A stretch of 64,000 bases of DNA from NCBI RefSeq assembly GCF_002813245.1, contig NZ_PHUF01000002.1:496001-560000 (forward strand), in the 5' to 3' direction. The stretch comes from Novosphingobium kunmingense. GTDB taxonomy: Bacteria > Pseudomonadota > Alphaproteobacteria > Sphingomonadales > Sphingomonadaceae. How positions within the stretch are numbered: the stretch's first letter is position 1; every line of letters starts with the position of its first letter. Below the pieces are notes generated by a model. The model saw only the letters and a program-made list of their open reading frames with translations, searched no databases and had not been told where the DNA came from. Below are positions 63,012 through 64,000 of this stretch, in pieces. Position numbers and translations under genes: made by a program.

Positions 63012-63575
63012 TCAACCCCTCAAAATTTCCGCCAGTTTCGCGCGCGCGCGATAGAGCCTGGTCTCCACGGCCTTTTCGCTGATGCCGAGAACGCCCGCAC
63101 TTTCAGCTTGGCTCATACCTTCGATCGTTCGCAGGACGAGCACATCCTTGAGGCTGGCAGGTAGGGTGGCGATCGCGGCCATTGTCCGCTCAAGTTCGCG
63201 CCGGTCGTCGAGCCGGACGTCGGTCGAGATCCCGGGATCAGCCACATCGATCGCCTCCTCGATCGGCCGCGCAAAGGTAAAGAGACGGCGCACCGCGCGG
63301 CGGCGAGCCCAGTCGCGCGCTTTATTGATCGCGATGCGCGAGATCCAGAGACGAAAGGGCCGTTCGCCGTCATAGCTGCGTAGCGCGGCGAATGCCGCGA
63401 TGAAGCTCTGCTGGGCCAGGTCGACCGCGGCGTCCGCGTTTCCGGTATGACCGCGCAGCAGGCGAAAGACGCAGTCCCGGTGGCGCCGCATCAGCTCGCT
63501 ATAGGCTGTCTGTCGCCCACCCAGCGCAAGCGCGGCTAGCTCGCCGTCCGAGCAGGCGGCGAGATCAAGGCTCAC
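63012..63575 (-). CDS. ECF RNA polymerase sigma factor
   Basis: Sigma region 2 (DAAVDLAQQSFIAAFAALRS, FRLWISRIAINKARDW) and region 4 (LPASLKDVLVLRTIEGMSQA, KAVETRLYRARAKL). 187 residues. The GTG start overlaps the upstream stop (GTGA). In Cupriavidus the CnrH sigma is paired with a CnrX sensor; the same pairing here suggests metal-induced expression of the copper genes that begin 49 bases downstream. No anti-sigma CnrY-like gene is visible in the window. Confidence 0.9.
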   Translation of the reverse strand: MSLDLAACSDGELAALALGGRQTAYSELMRRHRDCVFRLLRGHTGNADAAVDLAQQSFIAAFAALRSYDGERPFRLWISRIAINKARDWARRRAVRRLFTFARPIEEAIDVADPGISTDVRLDDRRELERTMAAIATLPASLKDVLVLRTIEGMSQAESAGVLGISEKAVETRLYRARAKLAEILRG

Positions 63576-64000
63576 GGTTCCTTGGCCGTGAGCGCCTTTA
63601 CGACGGCCGCGTCAAATTTGGCAGCCTGGTCGGGTTTCAGGACCGCTCGCATGGCGAAGATATGCTCGAGCGTTTCCTTCTGAAGCTGACCCATCGCCTG
63701 ATGCGACCGATCGACTGCGCCGCCGACAGCGGGACCATAGCCATGTTCGGCCTGGATAGCGTCGGCGAGCCGCGCATTGTCCGCCCGAAGTTCGAGCTCC
63801 AGCGCCTGTTTGCGGATCGCGAAGCGGCGCTCGATTTCGTCCATGCGCGCTTGTTGCGCACTATCGAGGTCGAGCTCGTGGTGGAGCAGTGCATGCAGTT
63901 CAGTTTCGACCGGGGCTGGCGGCGCGATGAAGGCCCGGCCAAGGAAGGCGCCAGCGATCGCGGCCACGAAGGCGACCACCGCAATCAGCACGAGGCGACG
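63572..64000 (-). CDS. CnrX-like periplasmic metal sensor, partial at window edge
   Basis: N-terminal membrane segment (LIAVVAFVAAIAGAFLGRAF), then a helical-hairpin periplasmic domain (ALLHHELDLDSAQQARMDEI, ERRFAIRKQALELEL) as in CnrX, CzcE-type and Spy/CpxP sensors. His in LHHELDLD and Met near ERRF could bind metal. The true start is beyond the window, since the frame stays open to 64000. It is coupled to the sigma gene. Confidence 0.75.
   Translation of the reverse strand, partial: RRLVLIAVVAFVAAIAGAFLGRAFIAPPAPVETELHALLHHELDLDSAQQARMDEIERRFAIRKQALELELRADNARLADAIQAEHGYGPAVGGAVDRSHQAMGQLQKETLEHIFAMRAVLKPDQAAKFDAAVVKALTAKEP

Noticed and set aside
1..64000. CRISPR arrays, tRNA or rRNA genes
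   Set aside because: No regularly spaced repeats, cloverleaf-like or ribosomal sequence was noticed on either strand by eye.

Overview
The window looks like part of a large conjugative plasmid (or possibly an integrative conjugative element) from a sphingomonad-type alphaproteobacterium such as Sphingobium, Novosphingobium or Sphingopyxis. The grounds are the high GC content, several small proteins of sphingomonad plasmid type, the sphingomonad-like copper genes and the GTTC-N7-GTTC boxes typical of alphaproteobacterial LexA. No replication, partition or integrase gene is visible, so plasmid versus integrated element cannot be decided here.

Layout. (1) 1-1265: leading region with the end of ssb and three small genes. 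(2) 1266-1704: intergenic region with a strong oriT candidate. On the minus strand an inverted repeat is followed by GCGTAGGGTGT/GC, almost the F-plasmid nic sequence. A LexA-type box overlaps the -35 hexamer of the following operon. (3) 1705-7358: ribbon-helix-helix protein, TraD coupling protein and MobF relaxase TraI, the same order as trwABC of R388. (4) 7413-9587: a small gene behind a second LexA-type box, and an S24 (LexA/CI-like) repressor with three small downstream genes, divergent from a 59-residue protein. The shared promoter holds two palindromic operators and a third LexA-type box. (5) 9658-11322: a methyltransferase gene broken by an IS256-family element and cut off by the next island. 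(6) 11331-26054: a defence island with a DISARM-type operon (N6-adenine-type methylase, DrmE-like protein, DrmA helicase, DrmB, DrmC), an HNH endonuclease, a NucS-like nuclease and a HEPN/Abi-like protein. (7) 26350-44613: a complete F-type type IV secretion operon on the minus strand (traA-L-E-K-B-dsbC-V-C-orf-trbI-S26 peptidase-W-U-trbC-N-F-H-G), genes mostly overlapping by a few bases. (8) 44614-45746: divergent control region with a fourth LexA-type box, an HTH regulator and an AlpA-like regulator. (9) 45775-64000: a copper/metal resistance region with a TonB-receptor remnant, small His- or Cys-rich secreted proteins, a small secreted-protein gene broken by both an IS66 and an IS256 element (both with perfect 8-bp target duplications), CusF, CusABC, DUF411 and DUF305 proteins, CopB, CopA, an ECF sigma factor and its likely CnrX-like sensor partner running off the right edge.

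How it fits together. Transfer seems to be controlled at two promoters (relaxosome operon and pilus operon), both carrying LexA-type boxes. A plasmid-borne, probably self-cleaving repressor has its own operators and a similar box. This suggests transfer coupled to DNA damage. The predicted nicked strand would carry the ssb side into the recipient first and the tra genes last, as in F. The cargo is a phage-defence island and a copper detoxification system.
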